64,000 bases of DNA. It comes from Dyadobacter sp. CY345 (lineage in GTDB: Bacteria > Bacteroidota > Bacteroidia > Cytophagales > Spirosomataceae). This document shows positions 53,958 to 63,692 of this stretch, piece by piece. Numbering within the stretch: the first letter of the stretch is position 1; each line of letters begins with the position of its first letter. The translations under genes were made by a program, and so were the position numbers. The notes under the pieces were generated by a model that worked only from the letters and a program-made list of their open reading frames with translations, was not told the origin of the DNA and ran no database searches. The stretch spans positions 289,293 through 353,292 of the forward strand of contig NZ_JAKFFS010000007.1 in the NCBI RefSeq assembly GCF_021502725.1, given 5' to 3'.

Positions 53958-55079
53958 TTACATACCCGTGTCTCTCCCCCGGTTATGCTCATCTTCGACG
54001 ACTTCCCGAATAGCAGGTTTTGATTTTGGGTCGCTATCATCTTCCCCTAAAAGCATTCCCCATGGATTAAGACCATTTACCCGGTCAAAGATCACTTTGA
54101 AGATGGCTATAATGGGAATAGACAGGAACATTCCGGTAATGCCCCAGATCATCTCGCCAAGAACGAGGCCGATCAGCGCAACAAGTGTGTTGATCTTTAC
54201 TTTCGAACCGACGATTTTTGGCATAATATAATTGCTGTCGATCAGGTGAATTACCACAATGGCGATGGCGACGAAGAACAACTGGCTCGTTCCGGCAGTA
54301 GCGAAGGTGATCAGGCTGGATAAGATCAGAGCGGTGAGAATCCCGATATATGGGATAAGGTTCAAAATGCCGGTGATCAGTCCGAGCAGGAAACCATATT
54401 TCACACCCAGGACCCAAAAGGCTATGCAAGTAAGTCCTGTTACCAATAGCATTTGCAGGAATAATCCGAATATGTATTTTTTTACTATGTACTGAATCTG
54501 ATTCACAATGTCGTAGACCACAATACTATGCTCCTGGTCAAATACTGAGACAAGAAACCTGAGCAGCAACCTTCGGTGCAACAGAATAAAGAATGTGTAT
54601 AAGAACGTGAAAACCAAAAAAAGCAAGACTGAGGAAACTGACAGGATCGTATGTCCCAGAATGCTGGTGCCAGTGTTCACCGCCTTTGACGCTGAATCAT
54701 TGATGTAGTTCATTTGCTCCTCACTATCTACATGAAATGTTACTTCGATCCATTTTTGCAGATCTACCGTTGTGTCGAGCACCTGCTGCTTGAATGCAGG
54801 CCAGTCCTGAGCGAGTGCAGTCAGCTGGGAGCCTAACAGGAAAAATACACCTGCGATAGCAACGATTAGCGCCAACAACGAAAACAGTGAGGATAGTGCC
54901 CGGGGCAGGCGTAGACGGTGCTCCAGAAATACACAGGACGGCAAAAGCAAGAGTGAAAAAAGCAGTGCAAAAATGAGCGGTGCCAGCAATGTCTGACCGA
55001 TAATGGCGATGTAAACCAGGCAGATGATGCTGATCAGGATCTGAGCGAGGCGTGTGTAAAATGGGGTAGTGATGATCAT
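53958..55079 (-). CDS. AI-2E family permease
   Basis: Protein of 373 aa with about eight membrane helices, the first pair near 10-60 (LISIICLVYIAIIGQTLLAP) and the conserved C-terminal block (LGVKYGFLLGLITGILNLIP, DSNYIMPKIVGSKVKINTL). Family members export AI-2-like signals, act as Na+/H+ antiporters or are uncharacterised. The charged tail (GEDDSDPKSKPAIREVVEDE) is short. Last gene of the four-gene minus-strand cluster, 116 bases after the DisA-like gene. Confidence 0.88.
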   Translation of the reverse strand: MIITTPFYTRLAQILISIICLVYIAIIGQTLLAPLIFALLFSLLLLPSCVFLEHRLRLPRALSSLFSLLALIVAIAGVFFLLGSQLTALAQDWPAFKQQVLDTTVDLQKWIEVTFHVDSEEQMNYINDSASKAVNTGTSILGHTILSVSSVLLFLVFTFLYTFFILLHRRLLLRFLVSVFDQEHSIVVYDIVNQIQYIVKKYIFGLFLQMLLVTGLTCIAFWVLGVKYGFLLGLITGILNLIPYIGILTALILSSLITFATAGTSQLFFVAIAIVVIHLIDSNYIMPKIVGSKVKINTLVALIGLVLGEMIWGITGMFLSIPIIAIFKVIFDRVNGLNPWGMLLGEDDSDPKSKPAIREVVEDEHNRGRDTGM

Positions 55080-55195
55080 ATTTTTGTTTTTAATCTTATT
55101 GTTTGTTCATGTTACTTTGGAGAAAGCCTGTCTGTTACGGAATGCTTACGAACAGTTCATACGATTTTCCCGATACGTGTGAATAGATTTTGGAT

Positions 55196-56674
55196 CTATT
55201 CATTAGGAATCAAATTGATCATCCCGTCCTCTGAAATAATAATGATCAATATTGAATGCTTTGGGCGATTGGTACTAAAATACCGGATAGCTGAATTATA
55301 CCGGGCTCCGCGTGAGGCATCACCCTGTTTGTCTGAGACAATGCCGTCCAGGATTACACCGATTGCATGACAAACACAATCCTGATCGAGCAGCACGGCG
55401 CCGTCAATCGCTGTGATTTGGTTAACCAGCTCCTGGGTAAGCACTAACGGTTCTACTTTAAAACACTGGTTGGCAAGCCGTTTCGATTCGGATTTGGCAT
55501 GATCAGATATGACGATCATCGTCCCGGCCTTTTGCTTGGTTGCACTTAACGTAATCTCCCAAAGCCGTTCAATTTCAGATGCATTCAGACCTTTGAACAC
55601 CTGATTGACCTGGGCTGTAAAGTAACTGTGGTCAATGCCTTCCATCCGTATTTTTGGCAGTCCATGGCAAACCGATAACAACGGGCTTTCATCGTGAAGC
55701 AGCTCCCATTTGTAATGACCTTTGAAATTTATGCAATACAGTGAATTTTGCTTAGGATTGTAATTGCCACGCGCCCTGCCCAAACCCAGTAAATGTTGTC
55801 CATCACAAACCACGCAACTGTTTTGGTCGCCTAGCTCTAAAAGTTTGCGGACTTTTCGGGAATCGTTTAACGGGATAGGTTTTGACAAGCGGAGCGTAAA
55901 GACAATATTAGTATGGCCTTCTTTGGCTAGCAAGATTTTGCCGATTGCATCTCTCCCTTCATACCGAAGCATTGACACGTTATCTATGGCATCGAAGAGG
56001 CTGATCTGGTCTGGTCTGAATTCAATGCTGTCCTCGATAGTAGTCATGAAATCACGTCCTGCGCTTTTAAGTAATTCTTCCGCAGACCGGTCTATAAACC
56101 GCTTTCTGAACTGGCTTTCCTGTAAATGACCCCTGCATTCCGATAAAAACACGCTGATTGCACTTTCAATAACGGAGTGGCTGGGCGAGGTCTGGCCGTC
56201 ATTTTCTGATCTTTGAAGCGTAAAATACCGGGCAATAACCTCACGGGGCAGTGTCAGGATGATAAACACTAGGTAGGGACCTATTTCACAAGGCGCTGAA
56301 ACGTGTAGCTGCTTATCTTCAAAAGCCGGCAGGGCGATGAGCAGTTTCTGCACAGCCAGCTTGTACCCGCGAAAACGAGCACGGTCAATCTGGCTTCCCG
56401 TCACCTTTTTTCGCGAGCTTTTAATCCTGCTTGTCCCTGTACTGATGCCCAGCTGCCGGGCAAGTACATGGATCTGGATAAAGTCATTAATCTCAAGAAT
56501 GGAGTCGGCTTGCTCCAAAAAAAGCGACGTTTCGTTTACCGGTTTTTCAGGGTCGACGCCCAAAAGCGAAACCTGGGGCAACAGCCCCGGATCAAGTAAA
56601 GAGAAAAATTTTCCGGCTGCACTTTCTATCGACTTTTGACATGATTTCTGCCGGTTCCAGTGAAGATTGGACAT
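55196..56674 (-). CDS. DisA-like nucleotidyltransferase (DAC) domain protein with DACNV-like sensor N-terminus
   Basis: Protein of 492 aa, no membrane segment. The C-terminal part (about 385-492) has the DAC fold of diadenylate cyclases: strand AGTMIVISDH, DGA at 424-426 (IDGAVLLDQD), and RGARYNSA at 455-462, followed by SILIIIISEDGMINLIP. The two motifs are 34 residues apart, as in DisA. The catalytic RHR motif is R458-Y459-N460 here. The N-terminal 380 residues resemble the predicted sensor modules (DACNV type) found attached to such DAC domains, with no known activity. It may synthesise or bind a nucleotide signal. Confidence 0.72.
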   Translation of the reverse strand: MSNLHWNRQKSCQKSIESAAGKFFSLLDPGLLPQVSLLGVDPEKPVNETSLFLEQADSILEINDFIQIHVLARQLGISTGTSRIKSSRKKVTGSQIDRARFRGYKLAVQKLLIALPAFEDKQLHVSAPCEIGPYLVFIILTLPREVIARYFTLQRSENDGQTSPSHSVIESAISVFLSECRGHLQESQFRKRFIDRSAEELLKSAGRDFMTTIEDSIEFRPDQISLFDAIDNVSMLRYEGRDAIGKILLAKEGHTNIVFTLRLSKPIPLNDSRKVRKLLELGDQNSCVVCDGQHLLGLGRARGNYNPKQNSLYCINFKGHYKWELLHDESPLLSVCHGLPKIRMEGIDHSYFTAQVNQVFKGLNASEIERLWEITLSATKQKAGTMIVISDHAKSESKRLANQCFKVEPLVLTQELVNQITAIDGAVLLDQDCVCHAIGVILDGIVSDKQGDASRGARYNSAIRYFSTNRPKHSILIIIISEDGMINLIPNE

Positions 56675-56788
56675 ACTCTAAACTAATATGAGATTTAAAA
56701 ACAATCGTGCGCCCGCCATGCCTGACGGGGTATCTGGCAAATAAAACTGGACACACTATTCGTGTCCTGTTTTATTTGGTTTATTGAG

Positions 56789-57829
56789 TTACCGTAGGCT
56801 ACCGACCGGTTCGTCAAAGCGATTTGGATCGCCTTGCGACTGTGTCCCAATTTTTGCTCCGTAGCAAGCGGCGGCCACGCCGATGACCAAACCTAGAAAT
56901 CCAAAAATTGCTGCCTTTGAAGCTGCCGCAGCCGCATCATCGGCGAGTTGCCGTGCTTTCACTTCTGCGTCTTTTTTCGCCTGTTCAATTTTGACCTGTG
57001 CCTGTTTGTAGGTATTGATCCAGTTGTCAACGATTTGCTCCGATTCCTGCTGCGTTTTCCCAGTTCTTTTCATTACCACATTTACAGCGTCATGTCGGTC
57101 AATTTGTGATACAGTTGCCTGGCCTTCCTTAAAAAGATTTTTGAATACGCTGCCGGCAATATCATCCGCATTGCCCGGATCTGCGGCGGCGTTTTCTGCT
57201 GCATTGCCGGCTTTATCAGCCGCACGGCCAGCTTTCTGTTCCAGCTTGTCAGGGTTCAATGCCGGGTCACCAGTCTGGCGCAGCAACTTGTTTGCCTCAC
57301 TCTTCAGGTCAGAAAGATCCAGCTTATTTATATCAACACCTTCATTCTTCAATTGGCCCTGAATTGCATCGCCCATACCGGGAGCGGCTGCTGCAATGCC
57401 CGCACCCGCCGTCTTTACCAAACCCCCAACCAGTCTCCCCGTTCCGCCGATAATGCTGCCGATCGTGGTGGTCAAAAAGTAGATAGTTAACAGCGTAACC
57501 AAACACCAGGTGAGTACACCATGCAGGATCCCATCGAACAAACGGGGAGCACTGGCCAGCCGGCCGGCAACCCAGCTTCCGGCAAAAAGGGAGATCAAAC
57601 TTGAAATGATATACCAGATAGCACTGCCGATCCCTAATCCAGCTGCCGGATTCTTTTCCTCAATGGCGTCAATTGTGCCAAGGCCGATTCCGAAACCCAA
57701 AAGCGATAGCAGCATTTGCGTTACAATGGCTACAAGTACGCCAGCAAAAATGGCACTCCATGAAATTCTTTTTAAATAGATAGCTCCGCTGTTTGGAGAT
57801 GGCTGCGTGTAAATTTTACTATTTTCCAT
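56789..57829 (-). CDS. Ala-rich multi-pass membrane protein, PhnA/TIGR04086-like
   Basis: Protein of 346 aa. Three N-terminal membrane helices (about 22-50 WSAIFAGVLVAIVTQMLLSL, 65-90 and 100-128), a long soluble middle of Ala/Asp/Lys-rich amphipathic repeats (about 175-215, AGRAADKAGNAAENAAADPG; again 265-300), and a C-terminal glycine-rich helix (AAIFGFLGLVIGVAAACYGA). The repeats look LEA-like. Annotated relatives are usually called PhnA-like or uncharacterised membrane proteins. No enzyme motif. Second in a co-oriented four-gene cluster. Confidence 0.75.
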   Translation of the reverse strand: MENSKIYTQPSPNSGAIYLKRISWSAIFAGVLVAIVTQMLLSLLGFGIGLGTIDAIEEKNPAAGLGIGSAIWYIISSLISLFAGSWVAGRLASAPRLFDGILHGVLTWCLVTLLTIYFLTTTIGSIIGGTGRLVGGLVKTAGAGIAAAAPGMGDAIQGQLKNEGVDINKLDLSDLKSEANKLLRQTGDPALNPDKLEQKAGRAADKAGNAAENAAADPGNADDIAGSVFKNLFKEGQATVSQIDRHDAVNVVMKRTGKTQQESEQIVDNWINTYKQAQVKIEQAKKDAEVKARQLADDAAAAASKAAIFGFLGLVIGVAAACYGAKIGTQSQGDPNRFDEPVGSLR

Positions 57830-57920
57830 AAATTAGTGGTTTCTTTTTGATGAAGTATTAAATAAAATAAGAAGGTTGCCAGATATTCCTGGCAACCAGA
57901 CTTCGGGAAGTCGGCAAGAT

Positions 57921-58283
57921 CTAATATCTTTTTTGAAAGCGGTCAACAACTGTTTCAACGCCATCCTCAATTTTATCTTCTGCCTTGCCAGCCAGGTCCT
58001 TCACCTTAGATTCAGCATCCCCGGCCGCAGAGTCAACAGCATTTATCGCATCCCCGGCTGCCTTACCTGCCGAATCTTTTGCCTGCTCCCAGCTTCTTGT
58101 TAACTTATCTGTCTGCGAGCCGGCCAGGTCTTTGATTTTACCACGCAAAGCCTTGCCTGACTTGGGTGCAAGCAGGATAGCAACGCAGGCACCTATGGTC
58201 GCTCCAAGTAGCAGACCTGTGATCAATCCTTCGGTGTGTTCATTTCGGTAATTAAAGTCAAAATCTTTGAATTGAGATTTCAT
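57921..58283 (-). CDS. YtxH domain protein
   Basis: Protein of 120 aa. N-terminal YtxH signature with one glycine-zipper membrane helix (TGLLLGATIGACVAILLAPK, about 23-42) followed by SGKALRGKIKD, then an Ala/Asp/Lys-rich amphipathic tail (AGKAAGDAINAVDSAAGDAE, about 70-110) of LEA-like character. YtxH proteins are stress-associated envelope proteins. First gene of the cluster; its tail closely resembles the middle of the next gene product. Confidence 0.82.
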   Translation of the reverse strand: MKSQFKDFDFNYRNEHTEGLITGLLLGATIGACVAILLAPKSGKALRGKIKDLAGSQTDKLTRSWEQAKDSAGKAAGDAINAVDSAAGDAESKVKDLAGKAEDKIEDGVETVVDRFQKRY

Positions 58284-59276
58284 AGTTTGAATGTTTAGTT
58301 TGATATTCCCTCTGCCAATAGAAAAAGTATGCCATCTATCTCGCGCTTATATTCCTAAAAGCTCTGTAACTCATTGATAATGATGTAACTATCGGGAACT
58401 ACAATACGGGATTCTTATGATTAGGATTTGAAATATAGGACGTTATCCAAATAAAGGATGCTCGTAAAGCAACTAAGTCATTGACAGAAATTTTTATTAA
58501 AAAAATTTAAAAAGTACAAAGATGTCTCACTTTTAAGTATTGGATTGGCAAAAGGTGAAATGAACAGGGTAGGGGCAGTAGTTGTGGCTACGCAGAATGT
58601 AGAAGTTCTAAAATATTAACGATTACTATTTAGGCCATGCCGTAAAGTGTACTATTGTCGGTCTGGGGAGGCAAGAGGGGTGTTGTATCTATTGCGCTGG
58701 CATTATCAATAACCTCGGACCCAAACAAAAATCTAATCTTTGCATATCTTCTCGCTGTAAAATCTTGAATGGATTAATAGATTAATCTTTCACCTTTTTA
58801 ATTGGGGCTTATTATTTCTCATTGATATAAACTTTGTGACAGAATATAGGCTCTCCGTAAATTTTTATACGAAGGGTGAAACTTCCAATTTTAAATCCTG
58901 ACACGGTTCAGAGTATACTCCCTATGAAAATGTTTCAAGTAGTTACTTCTAATAAATTACTCAAAGATTTGTTACCAAAAAGCACTTGTGATTATCAATT
59001 AATCTGGTTTAAATCCTGCACATTATGGGTCAAATCAATGTCTAAATAAAGGCCATCCGGATCGATGTGTATCTCTTCCGGAACGTCCATTATCCTTGAT
59101 GGTAATGTTTATGAAATAGCAGTCAGCCAGGGTTTTGACTGTCCTTATGCCGAAGAATCCAGATTGATACTTGCGGAAATATTCAAAAAGGATCCTATGC
59201 AAAACTTCATGAGACCATTCCTCTCGGGCAACATCTAACCATTGGCTAGCCTGAAAGAAAGTTCAAGAATCTAGGA
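58284..59276. other. Gene-poor stretch with short open frames
   Basis: No complete gene recognised across nearly 1 kb. On the plus strand, an ATG-started 57-codon frame at 59065-59238 reads like protein (ILDGNVYEIAVSQGFDCPYA). A 41-codon frame starts at 58924. An open frame ending at 58618 reads LAKGEMNRVGAVVVATQNVE. Composition and fragments suggest decayed DNA within an island. No promoter or RNA could be assigned. Confidence 0.4.
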
Positions 59277-59768
59277 TTGGATCTTTCCCCGAATACATTT
59301 AAGCTAATGGTTTTATCTGGCGACGACAGCACTTACTTTGCTAAAACAGGAGATGTTTTCAAGCCTTTTAATGCAAAGGATTTCCTAACACAGGAAGATG
59401 TAATTTCTACCAATCTAAGAGGGAAATATGTCTTTATCGATTTTTGGGGCACTTGGTGTAAAGGTTGCGTTGAGCAGCTTCCGGCATTGAGAAATGTGTA
59501 TAAAAAGGTAAACACAGAGCGTATCGAATTTGTCGGCATAGCAAGTCTGGATGATCCAAAAAGACTTCGCCGATTCCTTGGGAAAATGCCGCTGGAATGG
59601 CCGCAGATACTGTCAGACAGTCTTAACGACATGGTAGTGGCCAACAATATAACTAGCTTTCCTTCCAACTTTCTGATAGGTCCTGACGGCAAAATACTAC
59701 ACCGGGATATCAGCAGCTCCGAGCTGGAAAAAGTATTAGCTAGCATAGGATGCATGAAACAGCTTTAA
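59247..59768 (+). pseudogene. N-terminally truncated TlpA/thioredoxin-like protein
   Basis: Coding is convincing from PERKFKNLGLDLSPNTFKL onward, with the thioredoxin core FIDFWGTWCKGCVEQLPALR (CxxC intact) and FVGIASLDD, then FPSNFLIGPDGKILHRD. The frame is bounded upstream by TAG 59247-59249 with only a TTG (59277) as possible start and no signal peptide. Family members are exported and usually carry 200 or more residues before this domain, so this is the surviving C-terminal thioredoxin domain of a larger gene. A cytosolic product from the TTG cannot be excluded. Confidence 0.6.
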
Positions 59769-60314
59769 TAGGTCAACATGCAGTCATGAGTAGCAAGTGC
59801 TTTATCGGTATGAGCCATCTCAAATAATCTCCGTTTACTGGTACCGAAAAACAAATAGATAATAGTAAGTTATAACAAGATTTGTCAGTGGCTAAAAATT
59901 GGTTTCAATAACTTAGGGTTTTGGTGCGAAAAAATGGAAAATATGTGATTAATTAATTATCGATTATGTATCATGACCAAATATGGAAGGCTGCCTTAAA
60001 GCAATCCAGAATAATCATTTGCTCCGGAGTCCATACTAATCAATAGATAATCGAAAAATTTCGCTGTGGAAACATCTGTGACCGGATATCAATATCCTCC
60101 TTGCAACATGTAACTATTGCATATCTCGCTCTCACCGAAAAGATCTGATTATGTGATTTCCGAACGCCTAGGAAATACTGTTATTGGCTAGGAGAAGGAT
60201 AATTCAATTAACAACCGTCACGGGCAATCCAGTTTTCTTTAGAAGAGCTTTAAATGCGGCCAGCTACAAAAGCATGGCCGCATTTACCATAGTGTACGGA
60301 TAATGCGTCAAGTA
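59769..60314. other. Non-coding stretch before the T9SS protein
   Basis: About 545 bases with no recognisable gene on either strand. Apart from the hairpin at 60252-60285, nothing identified. Confidence 0.4.
60252..60285 (-). terminator. Hairpin after the T9SS-sorted protein
   Basis: AAATGCGGCCA / TGGCCGCATTT perfect arms (60252-60262, 60275-60285); the minus-strand tail is only weakly U-rich. Confidence 0.6.
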
Positions 60315-61748
60315 TTACTCCTTGATCACTTTTACTGTTTTCCCGTCGGGGGCTTGCAGAAAATAAACGCCTGCTCCATAGCTGCCCAGCGCTACCGAAA
60401 CAGTTTCAGAGGCGACGTTGATCTTTTGCAGGACAAGCCCGGTCGCGCTGATCAAATGGATCTGCCCACCGATATTGTTTTTTCCAAGTTGTACCGTAGT
60501 TATCCCCTTCGACGGATTGGGGTAAGTGATCATCGTTGTTGATTGCCCAAACTCAACACCCTGGATACGGCTGTACGCAAAACTGGCATCCAGATCGATC
60601 ATTTTGAGCCTGTACAGATTTCGGCCGGCAAGCGGGGAGCTATCTTTGAATGAGTAACTTTGGAAGGCATTGCCGATGTTCACAGCTGATACCGATCCCA
60701 TTACAAGCCAGTTTTTTCCATCGACGCTCCGCTGTATATCAAATTTTTCGCTGTTGACTTCCGAAGTCGTACTCCATACCAACAATGCTGCATTTTCCTG
60801 TTTGGTTACGTTGAATGAGGCCAAGGTAACCGGCAGCGCGCTTTCCGAAATAGCGCCTAGTGTAAAGGGGCTCCAGCTGGAAAGGACTGCGCTGGTAACG
60901 CTTCCGGCGCTTATTGTACCGCTGGCGGTCCCGCCTTCGTTCAGCCAGCCTGCGCTGGTTTTGTGGGCTACTTTAAAAACGTTAACATTGGAAGAACTTG
61001 TAATCAATGCATTTTTGTAATCATCGTAAAACAAGGTTACTTTTCCCGTAGCCGATCCAATAGGCGAAACGTCCCAGTATTCCTGGTTGTTGTAGGCTTG
61101 AAGAGCTGTGTCCGATGCCCCGGTTGTTGTATACGATGCCGCGGCAGCGTCGGCAGGCAGGTAGCCGACCAGCATACCGTTATTGTTGGCTGTCAGATCT
61201 AAAAGTATGGGCTGGTATCTTGCACCGTCTCCAACCGGATAGGTAAAGCTTCCGGTGCCTTCTTTTACTACATATCCTTTGACATGGCTGGCGTTATTTG
61301 CGGCACTACCTGTGCCGTTGGCGGTAAAAATTACTGCATTGGCCGTGTTAGCTGCTGATATTATCCCATTGGTAAAAGTTAATGTACCATCGACCCTCAG
61401 CGAATTGGCAATCGTTACGCCTGCTGAATTGTTTACCGTTACATTTTTGGCCATATAGGGTGCTGTGCCGCTAAGCGTTTGAGCTGCAGTACCATTAAAA
61501 GTAAGCGTACCGTTATTTGCCGCTGACATGGCCATATTGTTGGTAATATTGCCAGTTGCGGCTATTGCTCCGTTGTTCGTAAGCGTACTGCCTGTATTGT
61601 ATTGTGATGCACCATTTACCTGTAAGGTAGCGCCGGTAGAAATGGTAAGGCTTGCACCGTTATTGGTGAGCACCTGCGCAACGACTGCTTTGGTGCTTAC
61701 AGCAAACAATACAATTAAGGCTGCCTGTATAAATTTTTTCATACCCAT
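60315..61748 (-). CDS. Secreted surface protein with T9SS type A sorting domain
   Basis: Protein of 477 aa; starts at 61748 or at a second Met two codons later. Signal peptide (FIQAALIVLFAVSTKAVVAQ). The N-terminal half has Thr/Asn/Ala-rich repeats of beta-helix flavour (GASLTISTGATLQVNGASQ, GSTLTNNGAIAATGNITNN). A fibronectin-like segment follows (LPVTLASFNVTKQENAALLV ... VNSEKFDIQRSVDGKNW). The C-terminal about 75 residues are a type A sorting domain (TYPNPSKGITTVQLG ... GAGVYFLQAPDGKTVKVIKE). Expected to be exported by the type IX system and displayed or released. Confidence 0.85.
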   Translation of the reverse strand: MGMKKFIQAALIVLFAVSTKAVVAQVLTNNGASLTISTGATLQVNGASQYNTGSTLTNNGAIAATGNITNNMAMSAANNGTLTFNGTAAQTLSGTAPYMAKNVTVNNSAGVTIANSLRVDGTLTFTNGIISAANTANAVIFTANGTGSAANNASHVKGYVVKEGTGSFTYPVGDGARYQPILLDLTANNNGMLVGYLPADAAAASYTTTGASDTALQAYNNQEYWDVSPIGSATGKVTLFYDDYKNALITSSSNVNVFKVAHKTSAGWLNEGGTASGTISAGSVTSAVLSSWSPFTLGAISESALPVTLASFNVTKQENAALLVWSTTSEVNSEKFDIQRSVDGKNWLVMGSVSAVNIGNAFQSYSFKDSSPLAGRNLYRLKMIDLDASFAYSRIQGVEFGQSTTMITYPNPSKGITTVQLGKNNIGGQIHLISATGLVLQKINVASETVSVALGSYGAGVYFLQAPDGKTVKVIKE

Positions 61749-61889
61749 AATATTTATTTTTTATTGGTATTTTATTAAGAGATATATGACTGATTTTTAA
61801 ATTTTATTCTTTTTTCTTACTTGAACGATGGAAAAATCAGTATGAGTGCTGCTTGTTTCATGATGATACTACCCGTGGTAGCGTTTTAA

Positions 61890-62588
61890 TTAAAGGGATA
61901 CCGGATACCATTTTTGACCGCTGTAAATGAGTGTTAAACCGCGAGTGCTGCTTGTGGGAACCCCAAAGTCAAATAAGTTTGAGGTATCATAATCTATACC
62001 GCCCTGCCTGAATTTTTTACCATTTGGATTAACATTAATGTTTGCAGAAGAGGTTTCAGGAAAAATAGATACTTGTTGTCCGGCTACAGGAGCGGATGGT
62101 AATGTAATTGTAATAGCACCGCTTGCTACGATAAATTGATTGTTTGTTCCGGATAATGTTGTGCTGGTATTTATGATAGAAGCAGCCAAACTTCCACTTG
62201 TAGGGGTTACCCAGGCGGTATTGTAGCTTGTGCCATCTACCTTAGCGAGTACTTGGTTGGCAACACCGCCTGTGGGTACGCCCTGCCCGTTCGTTCCTGT
62301 CAATGTAGTCCATGCACTCCCATTATAAAAATAAAAGCCCGGTGTATTATCCGTTTGGTAAATTAATAAACCTGTGGCGGGTGTGCTTACACCGCTTATT
62401 TGGTTAATGAGGTTGCGTTGTGCAAGCGTCATACGGGGTACGAGCACTCCCTGAGTAGTGCTGGTCACATCTAACGCTGCACTTGCATCTGGCGTGGGGT
62501 TGTTGATACCTACGTTGGTTTGGGCATTTGCAAATTGGCTGGCTGCAAGCAGTAAAGCCGTTAAAAACAGTTGGGATAATTTTCTCAT
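61890..62588 (-). CDS. Secreted Bacteroidota surface protein, function unknown
   Basis: Protein of 232 aa with signal peptide (about 1-22, FANAQ). It contains a module common in Bacteroidota surface proteins: NVGINNPTPDASAALDVTST, TQGVLVPRMTLAQRNLI, TGLLIYQTDNTPGFYFYNGS. The C-terminal half is Ser/Thr/Asn-rich beta structure (TTLSGTNNQFIVASGAITIT). No sorting domain is visible at its C-terminus, so it may depend on the neighbouring T9SS-sorted protein or be periplasmic. No enzyme motif. Confidence 0.72.
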   Translation of the reverse strand: MRKLSQLFLTALLLAASQFANAQTNVGINNPTPDASAALDVTSTTQGVLVPRMTLAQRNLINQISGVSTPATGLLIYQTDNTPGFYFYNGSAWTTLTGTNGQGVPTGGVANQVLAKVDGTSYNTAWVTPTSGSLAASIINTSTTLSGTNNQFIVASGAITITLPSAPVAGQQVSIFPETSSANINVNPNGKKFRQGGIDYDTSNLFDFGVPTSSTRGLTLIYSGQKWYPVSL

Positions 62589-62750
62589 AATTGTAATTGT
62601 TATGTTGTTTTTTTCTAGCTGATAAGCGGAAAGTGATATTTCTTTACTCCCTTTTGTGTTGATAATGTACTGGGTAATTTCTGCTGGTTTTCGTTTCGTG
62701 AAGACACGAACTGAGGCTGAGGAAATCAGTCAGCCTATTACAACGTTGGA

Positions 62751-62975
62751 ATGATTAAAAATCCTTCCGATCCCAATGCTGCCATGTTTACGTTATTATC
62801 CAGGTACGAGCTGGGCGAAAAGTCTGCACAGTTACTGTTGAATTTGAGCAATGCGCTTACCTATTATATGGTAAAAGATAACCTGAAAGAAAAAATTGTA
62901 CAGCAATACCTTAACACACAGTCTGCCGGGAATTGGCGTCAGAAATCTCAGATTTATTTTCACAAATCTAATTGA
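62751..62975 (+). CDS. Small hypothetical protein, possibly a fragment
   Basis: A 74 aa frame from ATG 62751 with a helix-rich middle (MFTLLSRYELGEKSAQLLLN, ALTYYMVKDNLKEKIVQQYL). No family recognised. It lies in a region of gene debris and could itself be a remnant. Confidence 0.35.
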   Translation: MIKNPSDPNAAMFTLLSRYELGEKSAQLLLNLSNALTYYMVKDNLKEKIVQQYLNTQSAGNWRQKSQIYFHKSN

Positions 62976-63057
62976 CTTTAAATCGCCTGCCAGCAAGTAT
63001 TTTTTAAGATCCCAGTGAAAATTTGTTCCTCTTTTTGGAAAAGCTGACGTAGATAAA

Positions 63058-63692
63058 ATGGCGCAAAGGATTATAACTCAAACAGCAGTCATAGCAGGAA
63101 TGGAAGATTATTTAGCCTTATTAGAAGAGCTGAAAGAGATCGTAGCTACCAGCTTTGCAGACACATCCAAACTCCTGTCGCTGCCCCAACTTTATTTTTA
63201 CGGGGGAAAACGTGATTGGTCGAATTATGCGAAATCAACATTACAGTATGGAAAAACAGTCGGTGCAAATGATTGGCAGACCATGTACGAGACAGGCACA
63301 TATTTAAACACTTTGCCGAAGATAAAGAGACTCTGAAAATTGACATCCAGGTTATGGACACGGTATTGCAACTGCACAAAAATTATGAACACTTATGTAT
63401 TTATGCCATTCTTCAAAATAAAGCCGGTAATAAAGATTTGGTCCTATCAGATAATAGTCAGTTGATGGTCAATCTTCTACGGAATCGTATGGTCAACGCG
63501 TCCGAATTCTCTAGGAACACTCATTTCCAGATCTTTATTGGATTTGATCCTGATAGGCAAACTGCGATAATCATTCTGTCCAATGCGGCAGAGGATGTGA
63601 CGAGTATTGGCGAAGGGCTCAAACTGCAAGAAGTGAAAATGTGGCTAATTGGCCTCATTAATTTGCATTCTTTCGATTCTGGATTCCAGTGA
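63058..63692 (+). pseudogene. Frameshifted chimeric ORF with a beta-lactamase-family C-terminus
   Basis: Frame 1 (63058-63336) reads MAQRIITQTAVIAGMEDYLA ... NDWQTMYETGTY, then goes out of frame. Frame 2 (from 63273) continues as FKHFAEDKETLKIDIQVMD ... LQLHKNYEHLCIYAILQNK. The two join naturally near 63300-63310. From about 63510 the reading becomes FIGFDPDRQTAIIILSNAAE, typical of the end of serine beta-lactamase/PBP-like hydrolases, without any SxxK or YxN motif upstream. The last 50 bases overlap the convergent recombinase remnant. Most likely fused fragments of different genes. Confidence 0.45.

Noticed and set aside
55196..56674. Calling the DAC protein a c-di-AMP synthase
   Set aside because: The RHR motif is not present (RYN instead), so synthase activity should not be assumed.
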